Assembly: GCF_018691265.1 (NCBI RefSeq)
Contig: NW_024881296.1
Coordinates: 2,937,278-3,001,277 of the forward strand
Direction of reading: 5' to 3'
Source of the DNA: Tyto alba
Lineage: Eukaryota > Chordata > Aves > Strigiformes > Tytonidae
Length of the DNA stretch: 64,000 nt
In this document: in pieces, positions 40,027-53,022 of the stretch
Layout: each line of letters opens with the position of its first letter
Position numbering within the stretch: the first letter of the stretch is position 1
The notes under the pieces: generated by a model
What the model was told of the DNA's origin: nothing
What the model saw: only the letters and a program-made list of their open reading frames with translations
Database searches by the model: none
Translations under genes and position numbers: made by a program

Positions 40027-41693
40027 TGTCTTGACGTGTTGCCTTCTTTTGTGGGGGATGGTGTTTATTGTTTTGTATTGTATGGTACGTATTCGGGTGG
40101 CTGGTATTCTTTGTACGTTGTATTCCTTGTATTCTGAACTGTATTGTAGTTTGTGTTGCGTGTATTGTATGTGTTGTGTTGTAGGGCATGGTATTTATGG
40201 TACTGCAGGTGCTGTGCCGTAACCTATGTTATTTATTGTATGTATGGTATTGTATAATGTGGTGGTTTCATGATGTCGTGTCCTGTATTCTATTGTGCAT
40301 TCTCTTGTATTTTCTTTTTGTTTGTGTACTGCTTTTTGTATTGTGTATTGGACTTTGTTGTATTTTGGGTATTGTATTTTATATTGTGGACTGTATTTTG
40401 TATTGCTCTGTGTATGCTGAGTATTACGTTGTATGGTAGGTATGGTATGGTGTGTACTGTAGGGTATGCTTTGTATTCCATGCTAGGTGCCGTACAGTAC
40501 TGTATATCTTGTGCTGTATTGTATTTTGCATTGTGTTGCATGTGTTGTATGGTGTGTATTTTACTGTCTGGTATGTATTGTATTTTGTATTGGATAGTTT
40601 TTTGTGTTGTATGTGCTGTTTAGTATGGCGTGGTATTGTATTTGTTGCCTTGTCTTGTATTTTGTCTGGTAATTTATGCATTGTGTATGTTGTGTCTGCT
40701 TTGTGTGTGGCATGTATAATACTGTAGTATGTAGGGTATGTCTTCTCTTTTCAGTCGCACTGTAACGCATTGTGTGTATTCCATTGTACGTATGGTACTT
40801 GATGTCTTTTTATTTTGTACGATAATGTGTTTTGTATAGTGTTGCTCTTTGTATTGTGCTGTAGTTTGTTTTGTGTTGTAGGTTTTGTTATACGCTGTGT
40901 GGTGCGTCTTATTTTCTGTCTTTATTGCATTGTCTTCTGTCTTGCGTTTTGTCTTCCATTGTATTGTATGTATTATTTGTGTGATTTTTTGTCTTTTATG
41001 TGTTGTGTTGTATGTCTTGAACTTCATCTTATTTTGTATGGTGTATTGTTAATTGTAGTATGTATTGTATGTATGGTATGGTATTTATCGCATTCCTTTT
41101 ATCGTCCTTGTGTTTCATATTGTTTTGTGCTTTATTTTGAATTTCGTACGGTACGTATTTTGTTGTTCTGGGTTTTGTATTGTGTGCTGTATGTATCGTA
41201 GATAGGACATTTATCGTCATTACTGTAGAGTTTCTGTCACAGTACTATGTATTGTCCTGTTTGTTTTGTATGGCATGCCTGGTGTTATGTTTTGCATTGT
41301 ATTTTATTTTGTGGTCTGTTTGCCTTTTGCTTCCTGTGTTGTGTTGTCTGTATTGCACGGCATGCTGTGTCTTGTATGTAATGTGTTGTGTTGCGTGGTT
41401 TGAAATGCACTTGGTATTGTAACGTCTTTTCTACTGTAGCTACTGTGTTTTATTTTCTGGTACGTATGTAATGTCTTTTGTATTTGATGTTCTGTATTGT
41501 ATGTACAGTCTTTTGTCTTGTGTTTCCGAGCGTGTATTGTACGCGTTGTGTTTCCGGGCATGGTCCGGCACTTATCGTATGGTATGCATTGTATTTTCCG
41601 CCTGGTATGGTAAGGTAGGATGTATCCTATTGACTGTATTGTCTCACGTCTGTCACGTTGTATCGTCCGTCCTGCCTGTTTTGTAATGTACGT

Positions 41694-43036
41694 CTCCCCG
41701 GAGGAGCTGTTGACCTCCCCGCCCCAGAGGAGCGCAGCACGGCTCTTCTTGCAGCCCCTCATTGCGCCGCCTGGGAGGAGCCCGTCGTTGTGTCGTGCTG
41801 GAGGAGCTGTTTGTCACGCCGTCCAAGAGGAGCCGTTCAGCGTGCCGCCCCCGCGGAGGCCCTCGCCGTGCTGCAGCAGAGAAGGTGTTCAGCACGAGCC
41901 CCGGCAGGCTCCTTCATCACGCCGCCCTCGGGGAGCCTTTCACCGCTTTGCACCGGAGGAGTCCTTCGCCATCCCTCATTCCTGCCTGGGAGGAGCACTT
42001 CACTGCGCTGTGAAGGAGGAACCCTGCAGCACGTCTTGCCAGCGGAGACCTTCATCCTAGCTGGCCCAGAGCAGCCCTTCCCCGTGTCATGCCGGAGGAG
42101 CCCTTCGCTGCTTCGGGACAGAGGAGCTCTTCGACACGTCGCGCTGGAGGAGCCCATCGTTATCCGCATCCCGGGTGAGCCCTTTGCCTTAGCGCCATGA
42201 CGGAGAAGCCCTTCACCATCGTGTTGGCCGGAGGGCCCTTTACTGCATCGTGACACAGGAGCCCTTCATCATCTCTGCCACAGACGAGCCCTTCTCCATG
42301 CCGCCCACGAGGATCCCTTCCACCATCACCCCGCCCAGGAGTCTCCCTGCACTGTGCCGCCCTGGATGGCGCCCGTCATCCTCCGTGCCACAGAGGAGCC
42401 CTTGACCGCATTGCCCCTGAGGAGCCCCTCATCTCAAGCCCTCATCACGCTGCCCCTGAGCCCTTCTCTGCATCATACCAGAGGAGCACTTCACTGCAGT
42501 GTGATGGAGAAACCCTTCAGCACTTTGCTCCAGAGGACCCCTTCACTGCGTGCCCAGGAGAAGCCCTTCACTGTCACGCAGTCTCAGAGGAGCCCTTCAG
42601 CACATGACCCTGGAGGGCACTTGATCGTGTTGCACCAGACGAGCCCATCATCATCCCCATCCGCTTCTGGAGGAGCTGTTCACCGTGCTGCACAGCCATT
42701 CCTGAAGCTCTTTACTGCGTTGGACTGGAGGAACCCTTCTCCGTGTCGTGACAGAGGAGCCCTTGACCACATGCCTAGGAGGAGTGCTTTAGCACATTGT
42801 TCTGGAGGAGCCCATCATCATTCTGACCCTGCAGGAGCCCGTCTTCGTCTGCACGAGGGAGGAGCCCGTCAGTGTCGTGCCACAGTGGAGGAGCCCCTCG
42901 CCATCTTTTTGGCCCAGAGGAGCTCTTCAGCATGTTGTGCGGTAGGAGCCCTTCACCGTGCTGCCCTGGAGGAAAACTTTGGCCTTTGGTGACTCCTGGC
43001 ATAGTGGAAGGGAGGCACCCGTGTGCAGATCGCATG
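41694..43036 (+). repeat. GC block 2, unit 9
   Basis: 1343 bp. Losses at the variable site (GGAGGGCCCTTT), in CTGGAGGGCACTTG at about 42610 and in CCCAGAGGAGCTC at about 42914. Confidence 0.9.
42843..42896 (+). repeat. Variable 27 bp element cluster, unit 9
   Basis: Elements a then c, 54 bp. Last unit of this form. Confidence 0.88.
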
Positions 43037-43309
43037 GTATGTATTGTCTGGTAAGTATCGCATTGTGTTTTCTGTTGTAGGGTACTTCCTCGTACTTTAT
43101 TTTGTATTGCCTTTGATGTATTGTGCTCTGCATTGTGTTTTTTTTATTATGCGTGTTTTATCGTGTGGTAATTGCTGTAGATCTTGTGCTGCGTTATTTT
43201 GTATGTATTGTGCTGTGTGTTGTGTATTGTAGCATATCTTGCATTGTAGCATATGGTTTGGTATTTATTGCGTGTATTGTATGGTATGGTAAGGTATGTG
43301 TTTGATGGT

Positions 43310-45025
43310 ATGGAAGTATTGTGTGGAAAGTATTGTGATGTATGATATGTATCAAGTATCTTATTGTTTGTATTGTACGTTTCGTATTGTTTGTAAGTAT
43401 TGTATGTATAGTATTTTGTGTTGTCTTTCTGCCTTGCGTTTGTATTCTAATTTGTATTCTATTGCTCTTGTATGTACGGCACGGTATTTAATGTAGGTGT
43501 TGTCTGTAACGCATTGTACGGGTTGCGTTGTAGGTACAGTATGGTATTTGTTGTATGGCAAGGTCCTTACCATACCATGCAGTACGTACAATATGTATTG
43601 TATTTTACATGTTACGAAGTGTTTTCTGTAGTTTATGTATTTTACTGTACGTATGGTATGTGTTCTACTGCTCGTGTTGTATTGCTTGTATGGTAGGTAT
43701 TGTACTGGTTGTATCTGTTATTGTATGTGTGATGTGGTATTGCAGGTGTTTGTGGCACTGTACTCTGTGTGTTGTATGGTGCGGATTGTGTAGTATGTAT
43801 TGTATTTTGTATTGCCTTTTTGTACTTTATTTGGGTATGGAATTTGTCTTTCTTTGGTAACTATTTTTTATTGCCTTGGATTTGGTATTGAACTGTCTTT
43901 AAAATGTTTTAAGTATTGGAGAGCTCGTATTGCACTTCAGTTTGGTTCTGTGTTGTACAATGGTATTGTGCACTATTTTGTGCAAGAGTCTGTACAATAG
44001 GACTCGTATTCTGTAGCGTGTTCCGTGGTGGTAGCGGGATTGGGTGGAATGAGTCCTACAGGTGGAGTTCTGGGATGGAGGGCTGTAGTGTGTCTTGTGT
44101 GTATGGTATTTCGTATGGCATGTATTTTTTGTGTTGTAGTATTTGTATTGCATTGTGTGTACGGTGTTCTGTATTTGTGTATTTTACGCGTTGTGCTTTA
44201 CTGTACAGGGCTGTATGCATGCTGTTGTCTGTATGGTGATGTATCTGTTGTGTCGTGTTGTTTGTATTTCGTGTGGCTTTGTATTCTGTATTGTACGCCT
44301 GTTGTGTTATATTTTGCATTGTCTGTATTTTATTTCGTATTGCATGTGTATTTCATTTTCCAGGTTGTGTTTTGTGTATCATCTGGCATGCTATTCCTTG
44401 TATTTATCGTGTGGTTTTGCACGTGCAGTTTGTGATGTGCTCGGTATTGTAGTGTATTTTGTATTAGGTGATACCTGTTGTGTTTTATGGTAGGCAGAGT
44501 GATGTATTTTGTACTGTGTTGTCTGTGTTGTATTTTGCCTCATGGTGCTTGTATGTATTTCCTGTGTTGTGTTTCGTTGCACTATGGTCCGTATGGTAGG
44601 CATTGTATGGTGTGGGGGTCGCATTGTATCGTAGGTTTTGTAATGTGTGCCTTCCCCGGAGGAGCCTTTTATACCATTGCGCCGCCCCTGGAGGAGCCAG
44701 CCCTTCACCGCCCCCGCGGAGCCCATCGTCTCACCAGCCCACAGGAACTGCTCACCGTGCCTCCCCAGAGGAACTCTTCATCGCGCCACGCAGCTCTTGC
44801 TACGGCCCACTGTCGCACCGTCCCGGAGCATCTTCATCATGTGCCCGGCTCTTCTTGGAGGCCTGGAGGGCACTGCCCTGGAGGAGCCGTTCCCCTTGGT
44901 GCCCGGGAGGAGGCCTTCACCGCGCTGCGCCAGAGGAGCCCATCGCCGCTGCGCCGGAGATGTCGTGCCTGCCCCGGAGAATGTCTGCATGGGGTGTCTT
45001 GACGTGTTGCCTTCTTTTGTGGGGT
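43310..45025. other. Indel-rich patch across the unit 9/10 junction
   Basis: Dense one- to three-base gains and losses (for example TATGGAAGTATTG, TTTGGGTATGGAATTTG, GGGGGTCGC, GGAGCATCTTC), with the small duplication near 43313 and the GC block 1 expansion near 44945. Sequence on both sides is near consensus. It coincides with the switch from the zone-2 to the zone-3 unit type, so it may be a true array boundary or an assembly join. Confidence 0.7.
44650..44994 (+). repeat. GC block 1, unit 10 (expanded)
   Basis: 345 bp. Near 44945 an insertion reading GCCGCTGCGCCGGAGAT sits between CCCATC and GTCGTGCC, resembling a partial copy of a neighbouring element. There are also small gains at the left edge (CCTTCCCCGG, TTTTATACC) and a loss in GGAGCATCTTC. 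It lies in an indel-rich patch, so the insertion needs read support. Confidence 0.85.
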
Positions 45026-46660
45026 GGTGTTTATTGTTTTGTATTGTATGGTACGTATTCGGGTGGCTGGTATTCTTTGTACGTTGTATTCCTTGTATTC
45101 TGAACTGTATTGTAGTTTGTGTTGCGTGTATTGTATGTGTTGTGTTGTAGGGCATGGTATTTATGGTACTGCAGGTGCTGTGCCGTAACCTATGTTATTT
45201 ATTGTATGTATGGTATTGTATAATGTGGTGGTTTCATGATGTCGTGTCCTGTATTCTATTGTGCATTCTCTTGTATTTTCTTTTTGTTTGTGTACTGCTT
45301 TTTGTATTGTGTATTGGACTTTGTTGTATTTTGGGTATTGTATTTTATATTGTGGACTGTATTTTGTATTGCTCTGTGTATGCTGAGTATTACGTTGTAT
45401 GGTAGGTATGGTATGGTGTGTACTGTAGGGTATGCTTTGTATTCCATGCTAGGTGCCGTACAGTACTGTATATCTTGTCTGTATTGTATTTTGCATTGTG
45501 TTGCATGTGTTGTATGGTGTGTATTTTACTGTCTGGTATGTATTGTATTTTGTATTGGATAGTTTTTTGTGTTGTATGTGCTGTTTAGTATGGCGTGGTA
45601 TTGTATTTGTTGCCTTGTCTTGTATTTTGTCTGGTAATTTATGCATTGTGTATGTTGTGTCTGCTTTGTGTGTGGCATGTATAATACTGTAGTATGTAGG
45701 GTATGTCTTCTCTTTTCAGTCGCACTGTAACGCATTGTGTGTATTCCATTGTACGTATGGTACTTGATGTCTTTTTATTTTGTACGATAATGTGTTTTGT
45801 ATAGTGTTGCTCTTTGTATTGTGCTGTAGTTTGTTTTGTGTTGTAGGTTTTGTTATACGCTGTGTGGTGCGTCTTATTTTCTGTCTTTATTGCATTGTCT
45901 TCTGTCTTGCGTTTTGTCTTCCATTGTATTGTATGTATTATTTGTGTGATTTTTTGTCTTTTATGTGTTGTGTTGTATGTCTTGAACTTCATCTTATTTT
46001 GTATGGTGTATTGTTAATTGTAGTATGTATTGTATGTATGGTATGGTATTTATCGCATTCCTTTTATCGTCCTTGTGTTTCATATTGTTTTGTGCTTTAT
46101 TTTGAATTTCGTACGGTACGTATTTTGTTGTTCTGGGTTTTGTATTGTGTGCTGTATGTATCGTATGATAGGACATTTATCGTCATTACTGTAGAGTTTC
46201 TGTCACAGTACTATGTATTGTCCTGTTTGTGTTGTATGGCATGCCTGGTGTTATGTTTTGCATTGTATTTTATTTTGTGGTCTGTTTGCCTTTTGCTTCC
46301 TGTGTTGTGTTGTCTGTATTGCACGGCATGCTGTGTCTTGTATGTAATGTGTTGTGTTGCGTGGTTTGAAATGCACTTGGTATTGTAACGTCTTTTCTAC
46401 TGTAGCTACTGTGTTTTATTTTCTGGTACGTATGGTAATGTCTTTTGTATTTGATGTTCTGTATTGTATGTACAGTCTTTTGTCTTGTGTTTCCGAGCGT
46501 GTATTGTACGCGTTGTGTTTCCGGGCATGGTCCGGCACTTATCGTATGGTATGCATTGTATTTTCCGCCTGGTATGGTAAGGTAGGATGTATCCTATTGA
46601 CTGTATTGTCTCACGTCTGTCACGTTGTATCGTCCGTCCTGCCTGTTTTGTAATGTACGT

Positions 46661-48035
46661 CTCCCCGGAGGAGCTGTTGACCTCCCCGCCCCAGAGGAGC
46701 GCAGCACGGCTCTTCTTGCAGCCCCTCATTGCGCCGCCTGGGAGGAGCCCGTCGTTGTGTCGTGCTGGAGGAGCTGTTTGTCACGCCGTCCAAGAGGAGC
46801 CGTTCAGCGTGCCGCCCCCGCGGAGGCCCTCGCCGTGCTGCAGCAGAGAAGGTGTTCAGCACGAGCCCCGGCAGGCTCCTTCATCACGCCGCCCTCGGGG
46901 AGCCTTTCACCGCTTTGCACCGGAGGAGTCCTTCGCCATCCCTCATTCCTGCCTGGGAGGAGCACTTCACTGCGCTGTGAAGGAGGAACCCTGCAGCACG
47001 TCTTGCCAGCGGAGACCTTCATCCTAGCTGGCCCAGAGCAGCCCTTCCCCGTGTCATGCCGGAGGAGCCCTTCGCTGCTTCGGGACAGAGGAGCTCTTCG
47101 ACACGTCGCGCTGGAGGAGCCCATCGTTATCCGCATCCCGGGTGAGCCCTTTGCCTTAGCGCCATGACGGAGAAGCCCTTCACCATCGTGTTGGCCGGAG
47201 GGAGCCCTTTACTGCATCGTGACACAGGAGCCCTTCATCATCTCTGCCACAGACGAGCCCTTCTCCATGCCGCCCACGAGGATCCCTTCCACCATCACCC
47301 CGCCCAGGAGTCTCCCTGCACTGTGCCGCCCTGGATGGCGCCCGTCATCCTCCGTGCCACAGAGGAGCCCTTGACCGCATTGCCCCTGAGGAGCCCCTCA
47401 TCTCAAGCCCTCATCACGCTGCCCCTGAGCCCTTCTCTGCATCATACCAGAGGAGCACTTCACTGCAGTGTGATGGAGAAACCCTTCAGCACTTTGCTCC
47501 AGAGGACCCCTTCACTGCGTGCCCAGGAGAAGCCCTTCACTGTCACGCAGTCTCAGAGGAGCCCTTCAGCACATGACCCTGGAGGGAGCACTTGATCGTG
47601 TTGCACCAGACGAGCCCATCATCATCCCCATCCGCTTCTGGAGGAGCTGTTCACCGTGCTGCACAGCCATTCCTGAAGCTCTTTACTGCGTTGGACTGGA
47701 GGAACCCTTCTCCGTGTCGTGACAGAGGAGCCCTTGACCACATGCCTAGGAGGAGTGCTTTAGCACATTGTTCTGGAGGAGCCCATCATCATTCTGACCC
47801 TGCAGGAGCCCGTCTTCGTCTGCACGAGGGAGGAGCCCGTCTTCACCTGCACGAGGGAGGAGCCCGTCAGTGTCGTGCCACAGTGGAGGAGCCCCTCGCC
47901 ATCTTTTTGGCCCAGAGGGAGCTCTTCAGCATGTTGTGCGGTAGGAGCCCTTCACCGTGCTGCCCTGGAGGAAAACTTTGGCCTTTGGTGACTCCTGGCA
48001 TAGTGGAAGGGAGGCACCCGTGTGCAGATCGCATG
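46661..48035 (+). repeat. GC block 2, unit 10
   Basis: 1375 bp, exactly 27 bp longer than units 7 and 8 through one added element of the variable cluster. Confidence 0.9.
47814..47894 (+). repeat. Variable 27 bp element cluster, unit 10
   Basis: Elements a, b (CTTCACCTGCACGAGG) and c, 81 bp. First unit with all three. Confidence 0.88.
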
Positions 48036-49652
48036 GTATGTATTGTCTGGTAAGTATCGCATTGTGTTTTCTGTTGTAGGGTACTTCCTCGTACTTTATT
48101 TTGTATTGCCTTTGATGTATTGTGCTCTGCATTGTGTTTTTTTTTATTATGCGTGTTTTATCGTGTGGTAATTGCTGTAGATCTTGTGCTGCGTTATTTT
48201 GTATGTATTGTGCTGTGTGTTGTGTATTGTAGCATATCTTGCATTGTAGCATATGGTTTGGCTATTTATTGCGTGTATTGTATGGTATGGTAAGGTATGT
48301 GTTTGATGGTATGGAAAGTATTGTGTGGTATGTATGATATGTATCAAGTATCTTATTGTTTGTATTGTACGTTTCGTATTGTTTGTAAGTATTGTATGTA
48401 TAGTATTTTGTGTTGTCTTTCTGCCTTGCGTTTGTATTCTAATTTGTATTCTATTGCTCCTTGTATGTACGGCACGGTATTTAATGTAGGTGTTGTCTGT
48501 AACGCATTGTACCGGGTTGCGTTGTAGGTACAGTATGGTATTTGTTGTATGGCAAGGTCCTTACCATACCATGCAGTACGTACAATATGTATTGTATTTT
48601 ACATGTTACGAAGTGTTTTCTGTAGTTTATGTATTTTACTGTACGTATGGTATGTGTTCTACTGCTCGTGTTGTATTGCTTGTATGGTAGGTATTGTACT
48701 GGTTGTATCTGTTATTGTATGTGTGATGTGGTATTGCAGGTGTTTTGTGGCACTGTACTCTGTGTGTTGTATGGTGCGGATTGTGTAGTATGTATTGTAT
48801 TTTGTATTGCCTTTTATGTACTTTATTGGGTATGGAAATTTGTCTTTCTTTGGTAAGATATTTTTTATTGCCTTGGATTTGGTATTGAACTGTCTTTAAA
48901 ATGTTAGTTTAAGTATTGGAGAGCTCGTATTGCACTTCAGTTTGTTCTGTGTTGTACAATGGTATTGTGCACTATTTTGTGCAAGAGTCTGTACAATAGG
49001 ACTCGTATTCTGTAGCGTGTTCCGTGGTGGTAGCGGGATTGGGTGGAATGAGTCCTACAGGTGGAGTTCTGGGATGGAGGGCTGTAGTGTGTCTTGTGTG
49101 TATGGTATTTCGTATGGCACTGTATTTTTTGTGTTGTAGTATTTGTATTGCATTGTGTGTACGGTGTTCTGTATTGTGTGTATTTTACGCGTTGTGCTTT
49201 ACTGTACAGGGCTGTATGCCTGCTGTTGTCTGTATGGTGATGTATCTGTTGTGTCGTGTTGTTTGTATTTCGTGTGGCTTTGTATTCTGTATTGTACGCA
49301 CTGTTGTGTTATATTTTGCATTGTCTGTATTTTATTTCGTATTGCATGTGTATTTCATTTTCCAGGTTGTGTTTTGTGTATCATCTGGCATGCTATTCCT
49401 TGTATGTATCGTGTGGTTTTGCACTGTGCAGTTTGTGATGTGCTCGGTATTGTAGTGTATTTTGTATTAGGTGATACCTGTTGTGTTTTATGGTAGGCAG
49501 AGTGATGTATTTTGTACTGTGTTGTCTGTGTTGTATTTTGCCTCATGGTGCCTTGTATGTATTTCCTGTGTTGTGTTTCGTTGCACGTATGGTCCGTATG
49601 GTAGGCATTGTATGGTGTGGGTCGCATTGTATCGTAGGTTTTGTAATGTGTG

Positions 49653-49978
49653 CCTTCCCGGAGGAGCCTTTTACCATTGCGCCGCCCCTGGAGGAGCCAG
49701 CCCTTCACCGCCCCCGCGGAGCCCATCGTCTCACCAGCCCACAGGAACTGCTCACCGTGCCTCCCCAGAGGAACTCTTCATCGCGCCACGCAGCTCTTGC
49801 TACGGCCCACTGTCGCACCGTCCCGGAGCAGCTCTTCATCATGTGCCCGGCTCTTCTTGGAGGCCTGGAGGGCACTGCCCTGGAGGAGCCGTTCCCCTTG
49901 GTGCCCGGGAGGAGGCCTTCACCGCGCTGCGCCAGAGGAGCCATCGTCGTGCCTGCCCCGGAGAATGTCTGCATGGGG
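49653..49978 (+). repeat. GC block 1, unit 11
   Basis: 326 bp. One C is lost in GAGGAGCCATCG at about 49940. Confidence 0.9.
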
Positions 49979-51647
49979 TGTCTTGACGTGTTGCCTTCTT
50001 TTGTGGGGGATGGTGTTTATTGTTTTGTATTGTATGGTACGTATTCGGGTGGCTGGTATTCTTTGTACGTTGTATTCCTTGTATTCTGAACTGTATTGTA
50101 GTTTGTGTTGCGTGTATTGTATGTGTTGTGTTGTAGGGCATGGTATTTATGGTACTGCAGGTGCTGTGCCGTAACCTATGTTATTTATTGTATGTATGGT
50201 ATTGTATAATGTGGTGGTTTCATGATGTCGTGTCCTGTATTCTATTGTGCATTCTCTTGTATTTTCTTTTTGTTTGTGTACTGCTTTTTGTATTGTGTAT
50301 TGGACTTTGTTGTATTTTGGGTATTGTATTTTATATTGTGGACTGTATTTTGTATTGCTCTGTGTATGCTGAGTATTACGTTGTATGGTAGGTATGGTAT
50401 GGTGTGTACTGTAGGGTACGCTTTGTATTCCATGCTAGGTGCCGTACAGTACTGTATATCTTGTGCTGTATTGTATTTTGCATTGTGTTGCATGTGTTGT
50501 ATGGTGTGTATTTTACTGTCTGGTATGTATTGTATTTTGTATTGGATAGTTTTTTGTGTTGTATGTGCTGTTTAGTATGGCGTGGTATTGTATTTGTTGC
50601 CTTGTCTTGTATTTTGTCTGGTAATTTATGCATTGTGTATGTTGTGTCTGCTTTGTGTGTGGCATGTATAATACTGTAGTATGTAGGGTATGTCTTCTCT
50701 TTTCAGTCGCACTGTAACGCATTGTGTGTATTCCATTGTACGTATGGTACTTGATGTCTTTTTATTTTGTACGATAATGTGTTTTGTATAGTGTTGCTCT
50801 TTGTATTGTGCTGTAGTTTGTTTTGTGTTGTAGGTTTTGTTATACGCTGTGTGGTGCGTCTTATTTTCTGTCTTTATTGCATTGTCTTCTGTCTTGCGTT
50901 TTGTCTTCCATTGTATTGTATGTATTATTTGTGTGATTTTTTGTCTTTTATGTGTTGTGTTGTATGTCTTGAACTTCATCTTATTTTGTATGGTGTATTG
51001 TTAATTGTAGTATGTATTGTATGTATGGTATGGTATTTATCGCATTCCTTTTATCGTCCTTGTGTTTCATATTGTTTTGTGCTTTATTTTGAATTTCGTA
51101 CGGTACGTATTTTGTTGTTCTGGGTTTTGTATTGTGTGCTGTATGTATCGTATGATAGGACATTTATCGTCATTACTGTAGAGTTTCTGTCACAGTACTA
51201 TGTATTGTCCTGTTTGTGTTGTATGGCATGCCTGGTGTTATGTTTTGCATTGTATTTTATTTTGTGGTCTGTTTGCCTTTTGCTTCCTGTGTTGTGTTGT
51301 CTGTATTGCACGGCATGCTGTGTCTTGTATGTAATGTGTTGTGTTGCGTGGTTTGAAATGCACTTGGTATTGTAACGTCTTTTCTACTGTAGCTACTGTG
51401 TTTTATTTTCTGGTACGTATGGTAATGTCTTTTGTATTTGATGTTCTGTATTGTATGTACAGTCTTTTGTCTTGTGTTTCCGAGCGTGTATTGTACGCGT
51501 TGTGTTTCCGGGCATGGTCCGGCACTTATCGTATGGTATGCATTGTATTTTCCGCCTGGTATGGTAAGGTAGGATGTATCCTATTGACTGTATTGTCTCA
51601 CGTCTGTCACGTTGTATCGTCCGTCCTGCCTGTTTTGTAATGTACGT

Positions 51648-53022
51648 CTCCCCGGAGGAGCTGTTGACCTCCCCGCCCCAGAGGAGCGCAGCACGGCTCT
51701 TCTTGCAGCCCCTCATTGCGCCGCCTGGGAGGAGCCCGTCGTTGTGTCGTGCTGGAGGAGCTGTTTGTCACGCCGTCCAAGAGGAGCCGTTCAGCGTGCC
51801 GCCCCCGCGGAGGCCCTCGCCGTGCTGCAGCAGAGAAGGTGTTCAGCACGAGCCCCGGCAGGCTCCTTCATCACGCCGCCCTCGGGGAGCCTTTCACCGC
51901 TTTGCACCGGAGGAGTCCTTCGCCATCCCTCATTCCTGCCTGGGAGGAGCACTTCACTGCGCTGTGAAGGAGGAACCCTGCAGCACGTCTTGCCAGCGGA
52001 GACCTTCATCCTAGCTGGCCCAGAGCAGCCCTTCCCCGTGTCATGCCGGAGGAGCCCTTCGCTGCTTCGGGACAGAGGAGCTCTTCGACACGTCGCGCTG
52101 GAGGAGCCCATCGTTATCCGCATCCCGGGTGAGCCCTTTGCCTTAGCGCCATGACGGAGAAGCCCTTCACCATCGTGTTGGCCGGAGGGAGCCCTTTACT
52201 GCATCGTGACACAGGAGCCCTTCATCATCTCTGCCACAGACGAGCCCTTCTCCATGCCGCCCACGAGGATCCCTTCCACCATCACCCCGCCCAGGAGTCT
52301 CCCTGCACTGTGCCGCCCTGGATGGCGCCCGTCATCCTCCGTGCCACAGAGGAGCCCTTGACCGCATTGCCCCTGAGGAGCCCCTCATCTCAAGCCCTCA
52401 TCACGCTGCCCCTGAGCCCTTCTCTGCATCATACCAGAGGAGCACTTCACTGCAGTGTGATGGAGAAACCCTTCAGCACTTTGCTCCAGAGGACCCCTTC
52501 ACTGCGTGCCCAGGAGAAGCCCTTCACTGTCACGCAGTCTCAGAGGAGCCCTTCAGCACATGACCCTGGAGGGAGCACTTGATCGTGTTGCACCAGACGA
52601 GCCCATCATCATCCCCATCCGCTTCTGGAGGAGCTGTTCACCGTGCTGCACAGCCATTCCTGAAGCTCTTTACTGCGTTGGACTGGAGGAACCCTTCTCC
52701 GTGTCGTGACAGAGGAGCCCTTGACCACATGCCTAGGAGGAGTGCTTTAGCACATTGTTCTGGAGGAGCCCATCATCATTCTGACCCTGCAGGAGCCCGT
52801 CTTCGTCTGCACGAGGGAGGAGCCCGTCTTCACCTGCACGAGGGAGGAGCCCGTCAGTGTCGTGCCACAGTGGAGGAGCCCCTCGCCATCTTTTTGGCCC
52901 AGAGGGAGCTCTTCAGCATGTTGTGCGGTAGGAGCCCTTCACCGTGCTGCCCTGGAGGAAAACTTTGGCCTTTGGTGACTCCTGGCATAGTGGAAGGGAG
53001 GCACCCGTGTGCAGATCGCATG
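51648..53022 (+). repeat. GC block 2, unit 11
   Basis: 1375 bp, the same form as in unit 10. Confidence 0.9.
52801..52881 (+). repeat. Variable 27 bp element cluster, unit 11
   Basis: Elements a, b and c, 81 bp. Confidence 0.88.

Larger units (their letters stand above)
39517..44466 (+). repeat. Macrosatellite unit 9 (4950 bp)
   Basis: Parts: segment A 39517-39699, GC block 1 39700-40026, segment B 40027-41693, GC block 2 41694-43036, segment C 43037-44466. The first 3.8 kb is near consensus. From about 43310 to its end it is full of single-base indels and holds a small local duplication of GAAAGTATTGTG at about 43313-43338. Confidence 0.98.
44467..49469 (+). repeat. Macrosatellite unit 10 (5003 bp, the longest)
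   Basis: Parts: segment A 44467-44649, GC block 1 44650-44994, segment B 44995-46660, GC block 2 46661-48035, segment C 48036-49469. The extra length comes from an insertion of nearly 20 bp in GC block 1 and from a 27 bp element gained in GC block 2. The first ~550 bp is indel-rich and the rest is near consensus. First unit of the third zone, with AGTT present again in segment C and TATGCCTGCTG in place of TATGCATGCTG. Confidence 0.98.
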
